In this document: piece after piece, positions 8,991-18,718 of the stretch
Layout of the letters: each line of letters opens with the position of its first letter
How positions within the stretch are numbered: position 1 is the first letter of the stretch
NCBI RefSeq assembly: GCF_003635165.1
Contig: NZ_ML058609.1
Coordinates: forward strand, 19,929-83,928
From: Burkholderia sp. Nafp2/4-1b
Lineage (GTDB): Bacteria; Pseudomonadota; Gammaproteobacteria; Burkholderiales; Burkholderiaceae
DNA: 64,000 nucleotides
Reading direction: 5' to 3'
Translations under genes and position numbers: made by a program
Notes under the pieces: model-generated
The model's database searches: none
Told to the model about the DNA's origin: nothing
What the model saw: only the letters and a program-made list of their open reading frames with translations

Positions 8991-10103
8991 ATGAAAACTC
9001 TCTACAAGCTCGCACCGCTCGCGATGCTCGGCGCATTCGCGACCCATGCCTGTGCGCAAAGCAGCATCACGTTGTACGGTCTCATCTCGGCCGGCGTCGG
9101 GTACGCGACCAACCAGGGCGGCAAGAACGCCTGGCAGGCGCTGTCCGGCACGAACCAGAACCCGCGCTGGGGGCTGAAGGGCACGGAGGATCTCGGGCAG
9201 GGGCTGTCCGCGATCTTCCAGCTCGAGAACGGCTTCAACGTGATGACGGGCACGGCCGCGCAGAACGGTCGCGAGTTCGGGCGCCAGGCCTACGTCGGCC
9301 TTGCCGATCGCACGTACGGGTCGCTGACCTTCGGGCGCCAGTACGACGCGATCCACGACTACATCGGGCCCGTGATCATCGCGAGCAACGGCGTGAACAT
9401 CGGCGACAACGACAACGGCTACAACGACATCCGCGTGCAGAACTCGGTGAAGTACGTGAGCCCCGTCTACTACGGCCTGAAGTTCACCGCGGTGTACGGC
9501 TTCAGCAACACGACGGGCTTCGCGAACAACAGCGCATACAGCTTCGGCCTCGGCTACGAGCGCGGCCCGCTGCGCTGGAGCGCGGTCTATGCGCAGTACA
9601 ACCATCCGTACAGCAGCACGAATCCGGACGGCGCGATCGCGAACGACTACGCGTCGCCGCTGCTGATCTTCGCGAAGAGCGCGACGTCGCCGGCGGTGTT
9701 CGCGAGCCGGCAGCGCATCGCGGGCACGGGCGGCTTCTACACGATCGGCCGCGCGCAGTTCGCGGCGATGTTTACCGACGTGCGCTACGATTACCTCGAC
9801 AATTCGCATCTGCACCTGCAGAACGTCGGCGTGAACATCGTCTACACGATGACGCCGCAGCTCTTCCTCGGCGCCGCGTACGCGTTCACGAACGGCAAGT
9901 TCGACGTGATCGACAAGCGGCCGAGATGGCACCAGGTGAACCTGCAGGCCGACTACTTCCTGTCGAAACGCACCGACGTCGCGCTGACGGTGATCGCGCA
10001 GCAGGCGGCCGGCGACGCGGACCATGCGCAGATCTTCGCGTACGCACGCTCGACCGGCACGCGCCAGATGATGGCGACGCTCGGCGTCCGGCACGTGTTC
10101 TGA
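8991..10103 (+). CDS. General porin (OmpC/Gram-negative porin family)
   Basis: 370 residues. Signal peptide MKTLYKLAPLAMLGAFATHACA, then QSSITLYGLISAGVGYATN, the standard first strand of Burkholderia 16-stranded trimeric porins. Further landmarks are RWGLKGTEDLGQGLSAIFQLENGF, the REFGRQAYVGL strand, and the C-terminal phenylalanine after VRHVF that directs BAM-dependent insertion. It forms a diffusion channel in the outer membrane. It lies only 10 bases before a nucleoside hydrolase gene, so the two are probably co-transcribed and the porin may serve nucleoside entry. An AT-rich upstream segment (8870-8935) fits a promoter. Confidence 0.92.
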   Translation: MKTLYKLAPLAMLGAFATHACAQSSITLYGLISAGVGYATNQGGKNAWQALSGTNQNPRWGLKGTEDLGQGLSAIFQLENGFNVMTGTAAQNGREFGRQAYVGLADRTYGSLTFGRQYDAIHDYIGPVIIASNGVNIGDNDNGYNDIRVQNSVKYVSPVYYGLKFTAVYGFSNTTGFANNSAYSFGLGYERGPLRWSAVYAQYNHPYSSTNPDGAIANDYASPLLIFAKSATSPAVFASRQRIAGTGGFYTIGRAQFAAMFTDVRYDYLDNSHLHLQNVGVNIVYTMTPQLFLGAAYAFTNGKFDVIDKRPRWHQVNLQADYFLSKRTDVALTVIAQQAAGDADHAQIFAYARSTGTRQMMATLGVRHVF

Positions 10104-10113
10104 GAGCCCGACC

Positions 10114-11166
10114 ATGACCCATCCGATCGCCTCGCGCCGCACCTTCCTGAAGCTGTCCGCCGCGCTGGCCGGCACCGCGCTGCTCCCCGAACCGGGCGCG
10201 TTCGCGGCCGGCGGTGACCCCGCGCGCCGCACGGTCATCATCGATACCGACCCGGGGCAGGACGACGCCATCGCGATCCTGTTCGCGCTGGGCGCGCAGG
10301 ACCGCCTCGACGTGCGTGCATTGACGACCGTCGCCGGCAACGTGCCGCTCGAGCTGACCGAACGCAATGCGCGGATCATCCGCGACTGGGCCGGCCGCAC
10401 GAAGACGCTGCCGGTCTACGCGGGCTGCCCGCGCCCGCTTGTGCGCGAGCTCGTGACGGCCGCCAACGTGCACGGCAAGACCGGCCTCGAAGGCGTCGCG
10501 CTGCACGAACCGCTCGCACCGCTCGCGACCGGCCACGCGGTGTCGTACCTCGTCGATACGCTGAGCCGCGCCGCGCCGAACAGCGTGACGCTGTGCGCGC
10601 TCGGGCCGCTGACGAACATCGCGACCGCCCTGGTCGAAGCGCCGCAGATCCGCGGCGCGCTGCGCGAAATCGTGCTGATGGGCGGCGCGTTCTTCGAGCG
10701 CGGCAACATCACGCCGGCCGCCGAGTTCAACATCTACGTCGATCCGCAAGCGGCTGAAGTCGTGTTCGGCAGCGGCGTGCCGATCGTCGTGCTGCCGCGC
10801 GACGTCGCGACGAAGGCGCCGATCACGCCGGCGCGCGTCGCGCCGTTTCGCGCGCTCGGCAATCGCTGCGGCGCGATCGTCGCGGACATCATGGATGCCG
10901 AGCTCGCGTACAACAAGAAGCGGCGAGGCGTCGACGACGGGCCGATGTACGACCCGACGGCGGTCGGTTATCTCGTCGATCCGACGCTGTTCAACGGACG
11001 CAAGGTGAATGTCGTCGTCGAGACGAGCGGGCAGTGGACGCTCGGCGAGACGGTGGTCGACTGGAATGGCCGCAGCGGCCGCGTGGCGAACGCGACGTGG
11101 ATCAACGAGGTCGACGCGGACCGCTTCTACGCGACGCTCGTCGAGCGCATCGCGAAGCTGCCTTGA
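10114..11166 (+). CDS. Tat-exported inosine/uridine-preferring nucleoside hydrolase
   Basis: 350 residues. The N-terminus SRRTFLKLSAALAG is a twin-arginine signal, so the enzyme is predicted to work in the periplasm. The hallmark calcium-binding motif of IU nucleoside hydrolases, IIDTDPGQDDAIA, is at about 42-54; TTVAGNV, IVLMGGAFFERGNITP and AEFNIYVDPQAA follow as in the family. It hydrolyses nucleosides to base plus ribose. It follows the porin by 10 bases and sits beside a purine permease and adenosine deaminase, which supports a purine-nucleoside scavenging role. Confidence 0.92.
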   Translation: MTHPIASRRTFLKLSAALAGTALLPEPGAFAAGGDPARRTVIIDTDPGQDDAIAILFALGAQDRLDVRALTTVAGNVPLELTERNARIIRDWAGRTKTLPVYAGCPRPLVRELVTAANVHGKTGLEGVALHEPLAPLATGHAVSYLVDTLSRAAPNSVTLCALGPLTNIATALVEAPQIRGALREIVLMGGAFFERGNITPAAEFNIYVDPQAAEVVFGSGVPIVVLPRDVATKAPITPARVAPFRALGNRCGAIVADIMDAELAYNKKRRGVDDGPMYDPTAVGYLVDPTLFNGRKVNVVVETSGQWTLGETVVDWNGRSGRVANATWINEVDADRFYATLVERIAKLP

Positions 11167-11209
11167 GCGAGGCGATGAGCGTGATGCGCGTGTTGCGCGG
11201 GGCAGCGGC

Positions 11210-12121
11210 CTAGATGTGCTTCTCGATCCATTCACGACAGGTGCGCACGTGCGGGCCGCGATCGTCGGCGGCGAGCGAGATCAGCGAAATCGCGCGCGTG
11301 ACGCGCGGCTTCTCGACGCGCAGCGCGACGAGTTCGGGATCGTGCAGATGCATCGTGTAGAGGCTCGGCAGCACGGCGGTCGCGAGGCCGTTGCGAGCGA
11401 GCGCATACAGCGGCTCGGTGTATTCCATCCGGTATGCAACGTTCAGGCGCAGCTTCTCGGCGCCGCCGGTGCGATGCAGCGATTCGCTGACGCTGCCGCG
11501 CACGAATACGGCCAGCTCGCGATCGACGAGCTTCGCCCACGTGACGCTCTTCGCGGCCGCGAGCGGATCGTCGTGCCGCACGACGATCACGATCTCGTCC
11601 TCGAAGAGCTGCCGGTAGCGCAGCGTGCCGTCGTCGCTGTCGGGTTCGCGCACGCCGATGCCGAGATCCGCGACGCTGTCGCGCACGGCTTCGACGAGCG
11701 CGCTGTTGGGCAGGTCGGTGAGCGTGAAGCGCAGCGTCGGATGCGTGCCGCGCAGCGCGTTGAGTGCGGGCAGCAGGCGGCCGGCGACGGACGGGATGAA
11801 CGCGATCCGCACGGTCTGGATACGTTCGCCGATGAGCCGCGTCATGTCGTCGAAGGTGCCGCGCGCCTGGTTCAGCAGACGTTCGGCGAGCGGCAGCACG
11901 GCTTCGCCCGCGGTGGTCAGCGTGAGCCGGTGCGCGCTGCGCGCGAACAGGCGCCCGCCGAGCAGGAATTCGATCTGGCGGATCGACGCGGTGAGCGCGG
12001 GCTGCGTGAGCGACAGCGCCTGCGCGGCCTGCGTGAAGCTGCGCGCATGCGCAAGGACAACGAAGTGCTGCACCTGCCGCAACGTGAGTGCGGGTAGCAG
12101 CGACGAGCGATCGGACGACAT
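11210..12121 (-). CDS. LysR-type regulator of the nucleoside cluster
   Basis: 303 residues. N-terminal winged helix-turn-helix: LTLRQVQHFVVLAHARSF, then TQAAQALSLTQPALTASIRQ and LLGGRLFARSAHRLTLTTAGE, the classic LysR pattern. The periplasmic-binding-protein-like effector domain follows (from about residue 95). It is divergent from the NCS2 permease gene with a 94-base gap that carries an inverted repeat (TGCGGT-N15-ACCGCA). By the usual LysR logic it probably controls the permease-deaminase operon and perhaps the porin-hydrolase pair. The inducer is unknown. ATG 12121 gives the normal LysR N-terminus; upstream in-frame codons look non-coding. Confidence 0.9.
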   Translation of the reverse strand: MSSDRSSLLPALTLRQVQHFVVLAHARSFTQAAQALSLTQPALTASIRQIEFLLGGRLFARSAHRLTLTTAGEAVLPLAERLLNQARGTFDDMTRLIGERIQTVRIAFIPSVAGRLLPALNALRGTHPTLRFTLTDLPNSALVEAVRDSVADLGIGVREPDSDDGTLRYRQLFEDEIVIVVRHDDPLAAAKSVTWAKLVDRELAVFVRGSVSESLHRTGGAEKLRLNVAYRMEYTEPLYALARNGLATAVLPSLYTMHLHDPELVALRVEKPRVTRAISLISLAADDRGPHVRTCREWIEKHI

Positions 12122-12140
12122 CGGAACGGTACGGTCGGGA

Positions 12141-12167
12141 TGCGGTACGCGCGAGTATAAGACCGCA
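12141..12167. promoter_or_regulatory. Inverted repeat, likely LysR operator
   Basis: TGCGGT (12141-12146) and ACCGCA (12162-12167) form a perfect 6-bp inverted repeat with a 15-base spacer in the divergent gap between the LysR gene and the purine permease. The geometry suits a LysR-family recognition site, though longer than the minimal T-N11-A. This is inferred from position and symmetry only. Confidence 0.45.
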
Positions 12168-12215
12168 CCGCGCGAACCGACACAGGACAATAATCGGAAT
12201 CACAGGAGAACCACC

Positions 12216-13565
12216 ATGTCAGCGACTGACACGATGCCGGCGCGTACGCCGGCCAACTGGCTCGAACGGCGCTTCGCACTCGCGGCGCGCGGCACGAGCG
12301 TGCGCACCGAGACGATCGCCGGGATCACGTCGTTTCTCGCGGCGGCCTACCTGCTCGTCGTGATCCCGTCGCTGCTCGCGACGGGCGGGATGGAGCGCGG
12401 CGCGGCGACGACCGCGACGATCGTCGTGTTCGTGCTGTTCACGACGCTGATGGGGTTCTACGCGAACCTGCCGTTCCTGGTCGGCCCCGGCATCGGCGGC
12501 TCGGTGATCATCGGCGTGACGCTCGCGACGACGGAGCACGTCGGCTGGCAGACGGGCCTCGGCATCGCGTGCGTGTCGGGCGTGCTGTTCTTCCTGTTGA
12601 CGATCTTCGGCGCACGTGGCGTCGTGATGCGGCTGATTCCGGTGCAGATCAAGCTTGGGCTCGGCGCATCGATCGGCCTGTTCGTGACGATGCTCGGGCT
12701 GCGCAATGCGGGGATGGTCGTCGCGAACGCGAAGACCAACGCATTCGCGCTCGGCGACTTCTCGCGGCCGGGCGCGCTCGTCGCGCTGATCGGCCTCGCG
12801 GTCGCGATCGTGCTGCAGGCGCGCAAGGTGCCCGGTGCAATCCTGATCGCGATTCTCGTCGCCGCCGCGGCCGGCGTGCCGCTCGGCGTCACGCACCTGC
12901 CGGCGTCGTTCGTGTCGCTGCCGCACAGCATCGCGCCGATCGCGTTCAAGCTCGACATCCGCGGCGCATTGACCGTTGCGGCCGCACCGTACCTGTTCGC
13001 GTTCTTCGCGGCGGAATTCTTTTCGACGCTCGGCACCGCGCTCGCGGTCGGAGCGAAGGCGAACCTGCTCGACGAACAGGGGAACCTGCCGAACATCAAC
13101 CGGCCGTTTCTCGTCGACTCGCTCGCCGCGACGCTCGGCCCCGTGTTCGGCATTCCCGCGCTGACGGCATTGATCGAATCGGCGGCGGGTGTCGAGGCGG
13201 GCGGGCGCAGCGGGCTGTCGTCGCTGGCCGCGGCCGTGCTGTTCGCCGCGATGCTGCTGTTCGTGCCGGTCGCACTCGCGATTCCGAAAGAGGCGACCGC
13301 GCCCGCGCTGATCCTGATCGGGCTGTCGATGTTCGCGACGATCCGCCATACGCATTTCGACGACTTCACCGATGCACTGCCCGTGATGTCGATGGTGCTG
13401 CTCACGCTGATGTCGAACAGCGTCGGCACCGGCATCGCGGGCGGGCTGCTGTGCTACGTGCTGGTCAAGCTGCTGGCCGGCCGCTGGCGCGACGTGTCGT
13501 GGGGGCTCGTCGTGCTCGCGCTGCCGCTCGGGTATTACTTCTGGACCGTCGTGAAGCCGCATTGA
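12216..13565 (+). CDS. NCS2-family purine (guanine/hypoxanthine-type) permease
   Basis: 449 residues with about 12-14 membrane segments. RTETIAGITSFLAAAYLLVV at the N-terminus, the glycine-rich GPGIGGSVIIGVTLA segment, GIPALTALIESAAGVEAGGRSG (the conserved acidic QSXXX-equivalent region of AzgA-type carriers) and LMSNSVGTGIAGGLLCYVL identify the AzgA-like branch of nucleobase:cation symporter 2. It imports purine bases at the inner membrane. A strong AGGAGAA site precedes the ATG. Adenosine deaminase follows after 49 bases, so the pair is an operon. Bases released by the periplasmic hydrolase would be its natural substrate. Confidence 0.88.
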   Translation: MSATDTMPARTPANWLERRFALAARGTSVRTETIAGITSFLAAAYLLVVIPSLLATGGMERGAATTATIVVFVLFTTLMGFYANLPFLVGPGIGGSVIIGVTLATTEHVGWQTGLGIACVSGVLFFLLTIFGARGVVMRLIPVQIKLGLGASIGLFVTMLGLRNAGMVVANAKTNAFALGDFSRPGALVALIGLAVAIVLQARKVPGAILIAILVAAAAGVPLGVTHLPASFVSLPHSIAPIAFKLDIRGALTVAAAPYLFAFFAAEFFSTLGTALAVGAKANLLDEQGNLPNINRPFLVDSLAATLGPVFGIPALTALIESAAGVEAGGRSGLSSLAAAVLFAAMLLFVPVALAIPKEATAPALILIGLSMFATIRHTHFDDFTDALPVMSMVLLTLMSNSVGTGIAGGLLCYVLVKLLAGRWRDVSWGLVVLALPLGYYFWTVVKPH

Positions 13566-13614
13566 GAGACGGCTGTCACGACGCATCGGCACTACCGCAA
13601 AGAAAGAGATTGAC

Positions 13615-14715
13615 ATGAAGGGAACACCAGGCAACGTCCCGGCCGCGCGCACGGGCATCGAGATCACGCCCGCGCATCGGGCTTTCTTCCATGCACTGCC
13701 GAAGGTCGAGCTGCATTGCCACCTGCTCGGCGCGGTGCGGCACGACACGTTCGTCGCGCTCGCGCAGCGCAGCGGCGCGCCGATCGAACGCGCGGAGATC
13801 GACGCGTTCTATGCGCGCGGCGAGAAACCGGTCGGCGTGCTGCACGTGCTGCGCGCGCTGGACAAATATCTGCTCACGCGGCCCGACGACCTGCGGCGCA
13901 TTGCGTACGAGTATCTCGAGGATGCGGCCGCGCACAACGTTCGTCATGCAGAATTCTTCTGGAATCCGACGGGTACCGTGCGCGTGTCGGGCATTCCGTA
14001 CGCAGATGCGCAGGCCGCGATCGTGACCGCGATTCGCGATGCCGCGCGCGATTTCGGGATCGGTGCGCGCCTGATTCCGAGCATCGACCGCGAGCAGGAT
14101 CCGGACGAAGCGGTCGCGATCGTCGACTGGATGAAGGCGAATCGCGCGGACGAAGTCGCGGGGATCGGGATCGACTATCGCGAGAACGACCGTCCGCCCG
14201 AGCTGTTCTGGAAAGCGTATCGCGAAGCGCGTGAGGCCGGCTTCCGCGCGACGGCTCATGCGGGCGAGTTCGGGATGCCGTGGCGCAACGTCGAGACGGC
14301 CGTCGATCTGCTGCACGTCGACCGCATCGATCACGGCTATACGATCGTCGACAACCCCGAGCTGTGTGCCCGTTACGCGGAACGCGGGATCGTCTTCACG
14401 GTCGTGCCGACGAATTCGTACTACCTTCGCACGCTGCCGCCGGAGCAATGGGCGGAGCTGCATCCGATGCGCAAGATGCCGGGACTCGGGCTGAAGATCC
14501 ATCCGAACACCGACGACCCGACGCTGCACAAGGTGAACCCGTCGGAAGCGTGGGAGCTGATGTTCAGCCACTTCGGCTTCACCGTCGCCGACCTGAAGCA
14601 ATTCATGCTGAACGGGATCGACGGCGCGTGGGTCGACGATGCGACGAAGGCTGCATGGCGCGCCGCGTGGGCGCCGGAGTTCGACGCACTGGCCGCGACG
14701 CTCGCGGCGGGCTGA
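13615..14715 (+). CDS. Adenosine deaminase family protein
   Basis: 366 residues with the complete metal-dependent deaminase set: KVELHCHLLGA (zinc ligands His34 and His36), ATAHAGE (His and catalytic Glu), RIDHGYT (His) and HPNTDDP (Asp pair). It converts adenosine (or adenine in adenine-deaminase subfamilies) to inosine (hypoxanthine) plus ammonia in the cytoplasm. Which of the two substrates it prefers cannot be told from motifs alone. It is co-oriented with and 49 bases downstream of the NCS2 permease, preceded by AAAGAGA. The length is typical for bacterial Add. Confidence 0.88.
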   Translation: MKGTPGNVPAARTGIEITPAHRAFFHALPKVELHCHLLGAVRHDTFVALAQRSGAPIERAEIDAFYARGEKPVGVLHVLRALDKYLLTRPDDLRRIAYEYLEDAAAHNVRHAEFFWNPTGTVRVSGIPYADAQAAIVTAIRDAARDFGIGARLIPSIDREQDPDEAVAIVDWMKANRADEVAGIGIDYRENDRPPELFWKAYREAREAGFRATAHAGEFGMPWRNVETAVDLLHVDRIDHGYTIVDNPELCARYAERGIVFTVVPTNSYYLRTLPPEQWAELHPMRKMPGLGLKIHPNTDDPTLHKVNPSEAWELMFSHFGFTVADLKQFMLNGIDGAWVDDATKAAWRAAWAPEFDALAATLAAG

Positions 14716-14734
14716 GCGCGTTGCCGCGCCGCGA

Positions 14735-16933
14735 TCACCGGAAAATCTTCAGCCAGTCGAACAGCCCGACGTGCGGACGCCGCCTCGGCGCCGGCGCCGG
14801 TGCGCTGCGCGGCCGGAAGTCGGGCGAGAACTGCGCGTGCGGATCGATCGCGCGCGCACGCAGCGCCGCATCGTAGAACGACCCGACGATCGGCAACGCG
14901 CTGTGCGCGCCCGCGCCCCAGTAGTCGCTGCGCAGCGTCACGCTGCCGTCGTCGAAGCCGACCCACGCGCCGGCCACCAGTTGCGGATGCATCAGGATGA
15001 ACCAGCCGTCGGTGTTGTCCTGCGTCGTGCCGGTCTTGCCCGCGACGTCGATGCGGATTCCATAGCGCGAGCGGATGTCGGCGCCGGTGCCGTAATCGAC
15101 GACGCCGCGCATCACGTCGATCAGCGTCTGCGCGGCGGCCACCGGCAACGCGCGCTCGGGTGGCGCGCTGCCGAACGTGGCGAGCACGCTGCCGTTGCGA
15201 TCCTCGATGCGCGTGATCATCTGCGGCGCGACGTACACGCCGCGGTTCGCGATCGTCCCGTACGCGGACACCATCTCCTTCAGCGTGACCGGGCTCGTGC
15301 CGAGCGCGAGCGACGGCACCGCGTCGAGCGGACTCTCGCGCACGCCCATCGCGCGCGCGAGCTGCGCGACCTTCGCCGCGCCTTCGCGCTGCATCACCTG
15401 CGCGGTGATGCGATTGCGCGACAGCGCGAGCCCGTCGCGCAGCGTCATCGGCGCGTCGGTCGGCGGCTCGGCATCGGTCGGGCGCCACACCGCGTGTGCG
15501 CCGATCGGGATCGCGACGGGGCGATCGATGAACGTATCGCCCGGTCGCATGCCGTCCGCGAACGCGGCGCCATAGACAAACGGTTTGAACGTCGAACCCG
15601 GCTGACGCCGCGCCTGCACGACGTGATCGAACGGCTCGCTGCCGAAGTCGGGGCTGCCGACCCACGCGCGGATAGCGCCGTTGCGCGGATCGATCGCGAC
15701 GAAGCCGGCCTGCACCTGCGTCTTGCGCTCGCACAATGCTTGCATGAACGTGCGATTCGCGCCGAGCTGCTTCAGCGCCACCGCGTCGGTGAGCCCGCCA
15801 TCGCGCGCCGCGCGATAGTCGGGCGTCTGCCGGATGAAGCCGCGGAACAGGTCGTTGCGCAGCCCGCAGCCGGACGGGCCGCGCCACGCGCTGTCGGCGA
15901 TCGCCTGCAGGCGGTCGGTCTGCTGCGTGAGCGCTTGCGTGGCCATGTCCTGCAGCTGCGCGTCGAGCGTCGTGCGCACGACGAGGCCGTCCGAGTAGAG
16001 ATCGTAGTTGTTGCGGTCGGCCCACGCGATCAGCCACTTGCGCAGTTGCACCGCGAAATGCGGCGCCGGGCCCGGCTGTGCGGTCTGCGGTTCGAAGTCG
16101 ACACGCAGCGGCCGGCGCTGCAATTGCGCGAGTTGACGCGGCGCCAGCATGCCCATCGCGGCCATCCGGCCGAGCACGGTGTTGCGGCGCTGGACCGCGC
16201 GCTCCGGATTCAGCACCGGGTTGTAGTAGCTGTTGCCCTTCAGCATCCCGACGAGCGTCGCGCTTTCGACGATGTCGAGCTCGTCGGCCGATTTGCCGAA
16301 ATAGGTGCGCGCGGCCATCTCGACGCCGTACGCGTTGTACAGGAACGGCACGGTGTTCAGATAGGTTTCGAGAATCTCGTCCTTGCTGTACACCGTCTCG
16401 ATCTTGAACGCGGTGATCAGCTCCTTCAGCTTGCGCGTGAGCGTCGGCGCGCGGCCGACTTCGTCCGGATAAAGGTTCCTCGCAAGCTGCTGCGTGATGG
16501 TCGAGCCGCCCTGGCGGCTGCCCGAGAACGTATGCAGCCCGGCCGCGAGCGTGCGGCGCCAGTCGATCCCGTGATGCGCGTAGAAGCGGTGATCCTCGGT
16601 CGCGATCAGCGCGTCGACCATGTGCGGCGAGATCTGCTTGAGCGGCACCCACTCGCGGTTGACGGGCCGGAACTCGGCGATGACCTGGCCATCGGCCGAC
16701 AGCACGCGCGCCGGGCGGTCGATGCGCGCCTTGCGGATGTCGCCGATGCTCGGCGTGAACGGCACGAACGCGAGCAGGACCAGCAGGCCGAGCACCGGTA
16801 TCGCGGCGAGGGCCAGCGTGACGCCGCGGCGCGTCGGATGGCGCAGGCGTTGCCATACAGCGGGGCCGAGTGCGCGGGCGCCGTCAAGGCAGCGAAGCCA
16901 CAGGTTGCGAAGAGTCGGCACGAAGCGATTCAC
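14735..16933 (-). CDS. Class A penicillin-binding protein (PBP1-type)
   Basis: 732 residues, bifunctional peptidoglycan synthase. One membrane anchor (about 39-58). GT51 glycosyltransferase domain: ATEDHRFYAHHGIDWRR with catalytic Glu113, then GGSTITQQLARNLY. Transpeptidase domain: RQPGSTFKPFVYGAAF (SxxK serine), SRN in LALSRNRIT, and AGKTGTTQDNTDGWF (KTG). All key residues are present. It acts on the periplasmic face of the inner membrane. The start is GTG at 16933 with a weak ribosome site. The C-terminus ends in a proline/arginine-rich tail (RPRSAPAPAPRRRPH). It lies alone, convergent with adenosine deaminase. Confidence 0.92.
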   Translation of the reverse strand: MNRFVPTLRNLWLRCLDGARALGPAVWQRLRHPTRRGVTLALAAIPVLGLLVLLAFVPFTPSIGDIRKARIDRPARVLSADGQVIAEFRPVNREWVPLKQISPHMVDALIATEDHRFYAHHGIDWRRTLAAGLHTFSGSRQGGSTITQQLARNLYPDEVGRAPTLTRKLKELITAFKIETVYSKDEILETYLNTVPFLYNAYGVEMAARTYFGKSADELDIVESATLVGMLKGNSYYNPVLNPERAVQRRNTVLGRMAAMGMLAPRQLAQLQRRPLRVDFEPQTAQPGPAPHFAVQLRKWLIAWADRNNYDLYSDGLVVRTTLDAQLQDMATQALTQQTDRLQAIADSAWRGPSGCGLRNDLFRGFIRQTPDYRAARDGGLTDAVALKQLGANRTFMQALCERKTQVQAGFVAIDPRNGAIRAWVGSPDFGSEPFDHVVQARRQPGSTFKPFVYGAAFADGMRPGDTFIDRPVAIPIGAHAVWRPTDAEPPTDAPMTLRDGLALSRNRITAQVMQREGAAKVAQLARAMGVRESPLDAVPSLALGTSPVTLKEMVSAYGTIANRGVYVAPQMITRIEDRNGSVLATFGSAPPERALPVAAAQTLIDVMRGVVDYGTGADIRSRYGIRIDVAGKTGTTQDNTDGWFILMHPQLVAGAWVGFDDGSVTLRSDYWGAGAHSALPIVGSFYDAALRARAIDPHAQFSPDFRPRSAPAPAPRRRPHVGLFDWLKIFR

Positions 16934-17088
16934 GGCGGCAGGAGCGCGGTCGGAAAAGGCGCGATCCTAGCAAACCGGGCGACGTCGGCTGTGGCTAAAA
17001 GGCCCGTTTTCTTGCAGGATTTACAGACGATTACGTTTGTTGCGTGCGGACAATCTTTGCTCGCGCGTTCTATCCGTAATTCGTCGGA

Positions 17089-18591
17089 TCAATGAGGGGC
17101 GGCCGCTTCGCCGACCACATCGGCGAGCCGCTGCGCGGCCGCTTCCATGCGCGCGCGATCGAACCCGCCGAAGCCGAGCACGAGGCCGGGGCGCCCGGTG
17201 CCCGGCGCGAACATCGGCGACACCGCGCGCACCGCGACGCCGGCCTGCGCCGCGCGCGCGACGATGTCGCGATCGTCGAGCCGTTGCGCGAGCCACAGCA
17301 CGACGTGCATTCCCTGATCGCCCGGCTGCACCCATGCGAGCTCGCGCGGCAGCCGCGCGTGAAGCGTGTCGATCAGCAGCGCGCGCTGTTCCGCGTAGAC
17401 GCCGCGCACGCGGCGGATGTGGCGGTCGAGATGGCCGTCGGCGATGAACGCGGCGAGCACGTGCTGATCGGCGGTCGGCGCGTGGCGATCCATCAGCACC
17501 CGCGCGCCACAGAACGCGGGCACGAGTTCGACCGGCGCGATCACGTAGCCGAGCCGCAGCGACGGGAACAGGATCTTGCTGAAGGTGCCGAGATAGACCA
17601 CGCGGTCGGGGTCGAGCCCTTGCAGCGACGGGAACGGATAGCCTTCGTAACGCAGCTCGCTGTCGTAATCGTCTTCGACGACCCATGCGCGATGCGTGCG
17701 TGCCCAGCCGAGCAGCGCGTTGCGCCGCGCCATGCTCATCGGCATCCCGAGCGGGTACTGATGCGACGGCGTGACGAATGCCGCGCGTGCGTCGGGCGCG
17801 GCGCGGATGCCGGCCTCGACGTCGATGCCGTCCGCGTCGACCGGCACGCGCACCATCGCATCGCGCCGCCCGGTGCTTTCGAGCAGCGCGGTGATGCCGC
17901 GATACGCGGGATTCTCGACCCACGCGCGATCGTCCGGGCCAAGCAGCACCTGGCTCGCGAGGTGCAGCCCCTGCTGCGTGCCGCTGGTGATCACGACCTG
18001 ATCGGCGCTGCAGCGCACGGAGCGCGAGCGGCGCACGTAATCGGCGATCGCTTCGCGCAGCGGCAGCGCGCCTTGCGGGTCCGCATAACCGGACGGCGCG
18101 CCGGCACCGCGGGCGCGCAGCCGGTTCCCGAGCCGGCGCCAGATGTCATCGGGCGCGGTGAGCCCGACCGGCACCGAGATCGCGAACGGCACGGCCGGCA
18201 GCGGACGGAATTCGCGGGCGATCCGCGCGAACGTCGCGGCAGGCCCGGGCAGGCCGGCGGCGGCAGGGGCGGCGCGCTGGCGGGCGCCGGGCGGTTCGCC
18301 GGTGGCCGGCGGCCGCTCGGCCAGCGCGTTAGCGACCCGCGTGCCGGCGCCGCCGCGCGATTCCAGGAAGCCTTCGGCGACGAGCTGCGCATACGCGTCG
18401 ACGACGGTGCCGCGTGCGACTTGCAGCGACGCCGCGAGCAGCCGCGTGGACGGCAGCGTGTCGCCGGGCTGCACGTCGCCGCGGCGCACCGCGTCCCGCA
18501 GCGCCTGCGCGAGCTGGCGGCTCAGGTCGCCGGCCGCGCGGTCGAGCGTGCCGAGCGACGGGATTTCGACGACGAGGGCGGTTCTGGCCAT
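17089..18591 (-). CDS. MocR/PdxR-like GntR regulator with aminotransferase domain
   Basis: 500 residues. GntR winged-helix domain at about 20-85 (DVQPGDTLPSTRLLAASLQV, ARGTVVDAYAQLVAEGFL), a linker, then a fold-type I aminotransferase domain with VVEDDYDSELRY and the PLP lysine at Lys339 (YLGTFSKILFPSLRLGYV). MocR proteins use PLP or PLP-amino-acid adducts as signal. It is divergent from a paiB-like gene across 127 bases; CTGGT at 18596-18600 and ACCAG at 18637-18641 flank that gap and may be part of an operator. It probably controls itself and/or paiB. Confidence 0.9.
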   Translation of the reverse strand: MARTALVVEIPSLGTLDRAAGDLSRQLAQALRDAVRRGDVQPGDTLPSTRLLAASLQVARGTVVDAYAQLVAEGFLESRGGAGTRVANALAERPPATGEPPGARQRAAPAAAGLPGPAATFARIAREFRPLPAVPFAISVPVGLTAPDDIWRRLGNRLRARGAGAPSGYADPQGALPLREAIADYVRRSRSVRCSADQVVITSGTQQGLHLASQVLLGPDDRAWVENPAYRGITALLESTGRRDAMVRVPVDADGIDVEAGIRAAPDARAAFVTPSHQYPLGMPMSMARRNALLGWARTHRAWVVEDDYDSELRYEGYPFPSLQGLDPDRVVYLGTFSKILFPSLRLGYVIAPVELVPAFCGARVLMDRHAPTADQHVLAAFIADGHLDRHIRRVRGVYAEQRALLIDTLHARLPRELAWVQPGDQGMHVVLWLAQRLDDRDIVARAAQAGVAVRAVSPMFAPGTGRPGLVLGFGGFDRARMEAAAQRLADVVGEAAAPH

Positions 18592-18718
18592 GATTCTGGT
18601 CTGCTGAAATTGTTCGAAACCGGCTCTACAGCATAAACCAGTTAGCGATCACAATCGGGGCATGACGCGCCCGCTCCGGACGCGTTTCCCCTAAAACCTG
18701 CCCGACCGTGGAGCCGCC

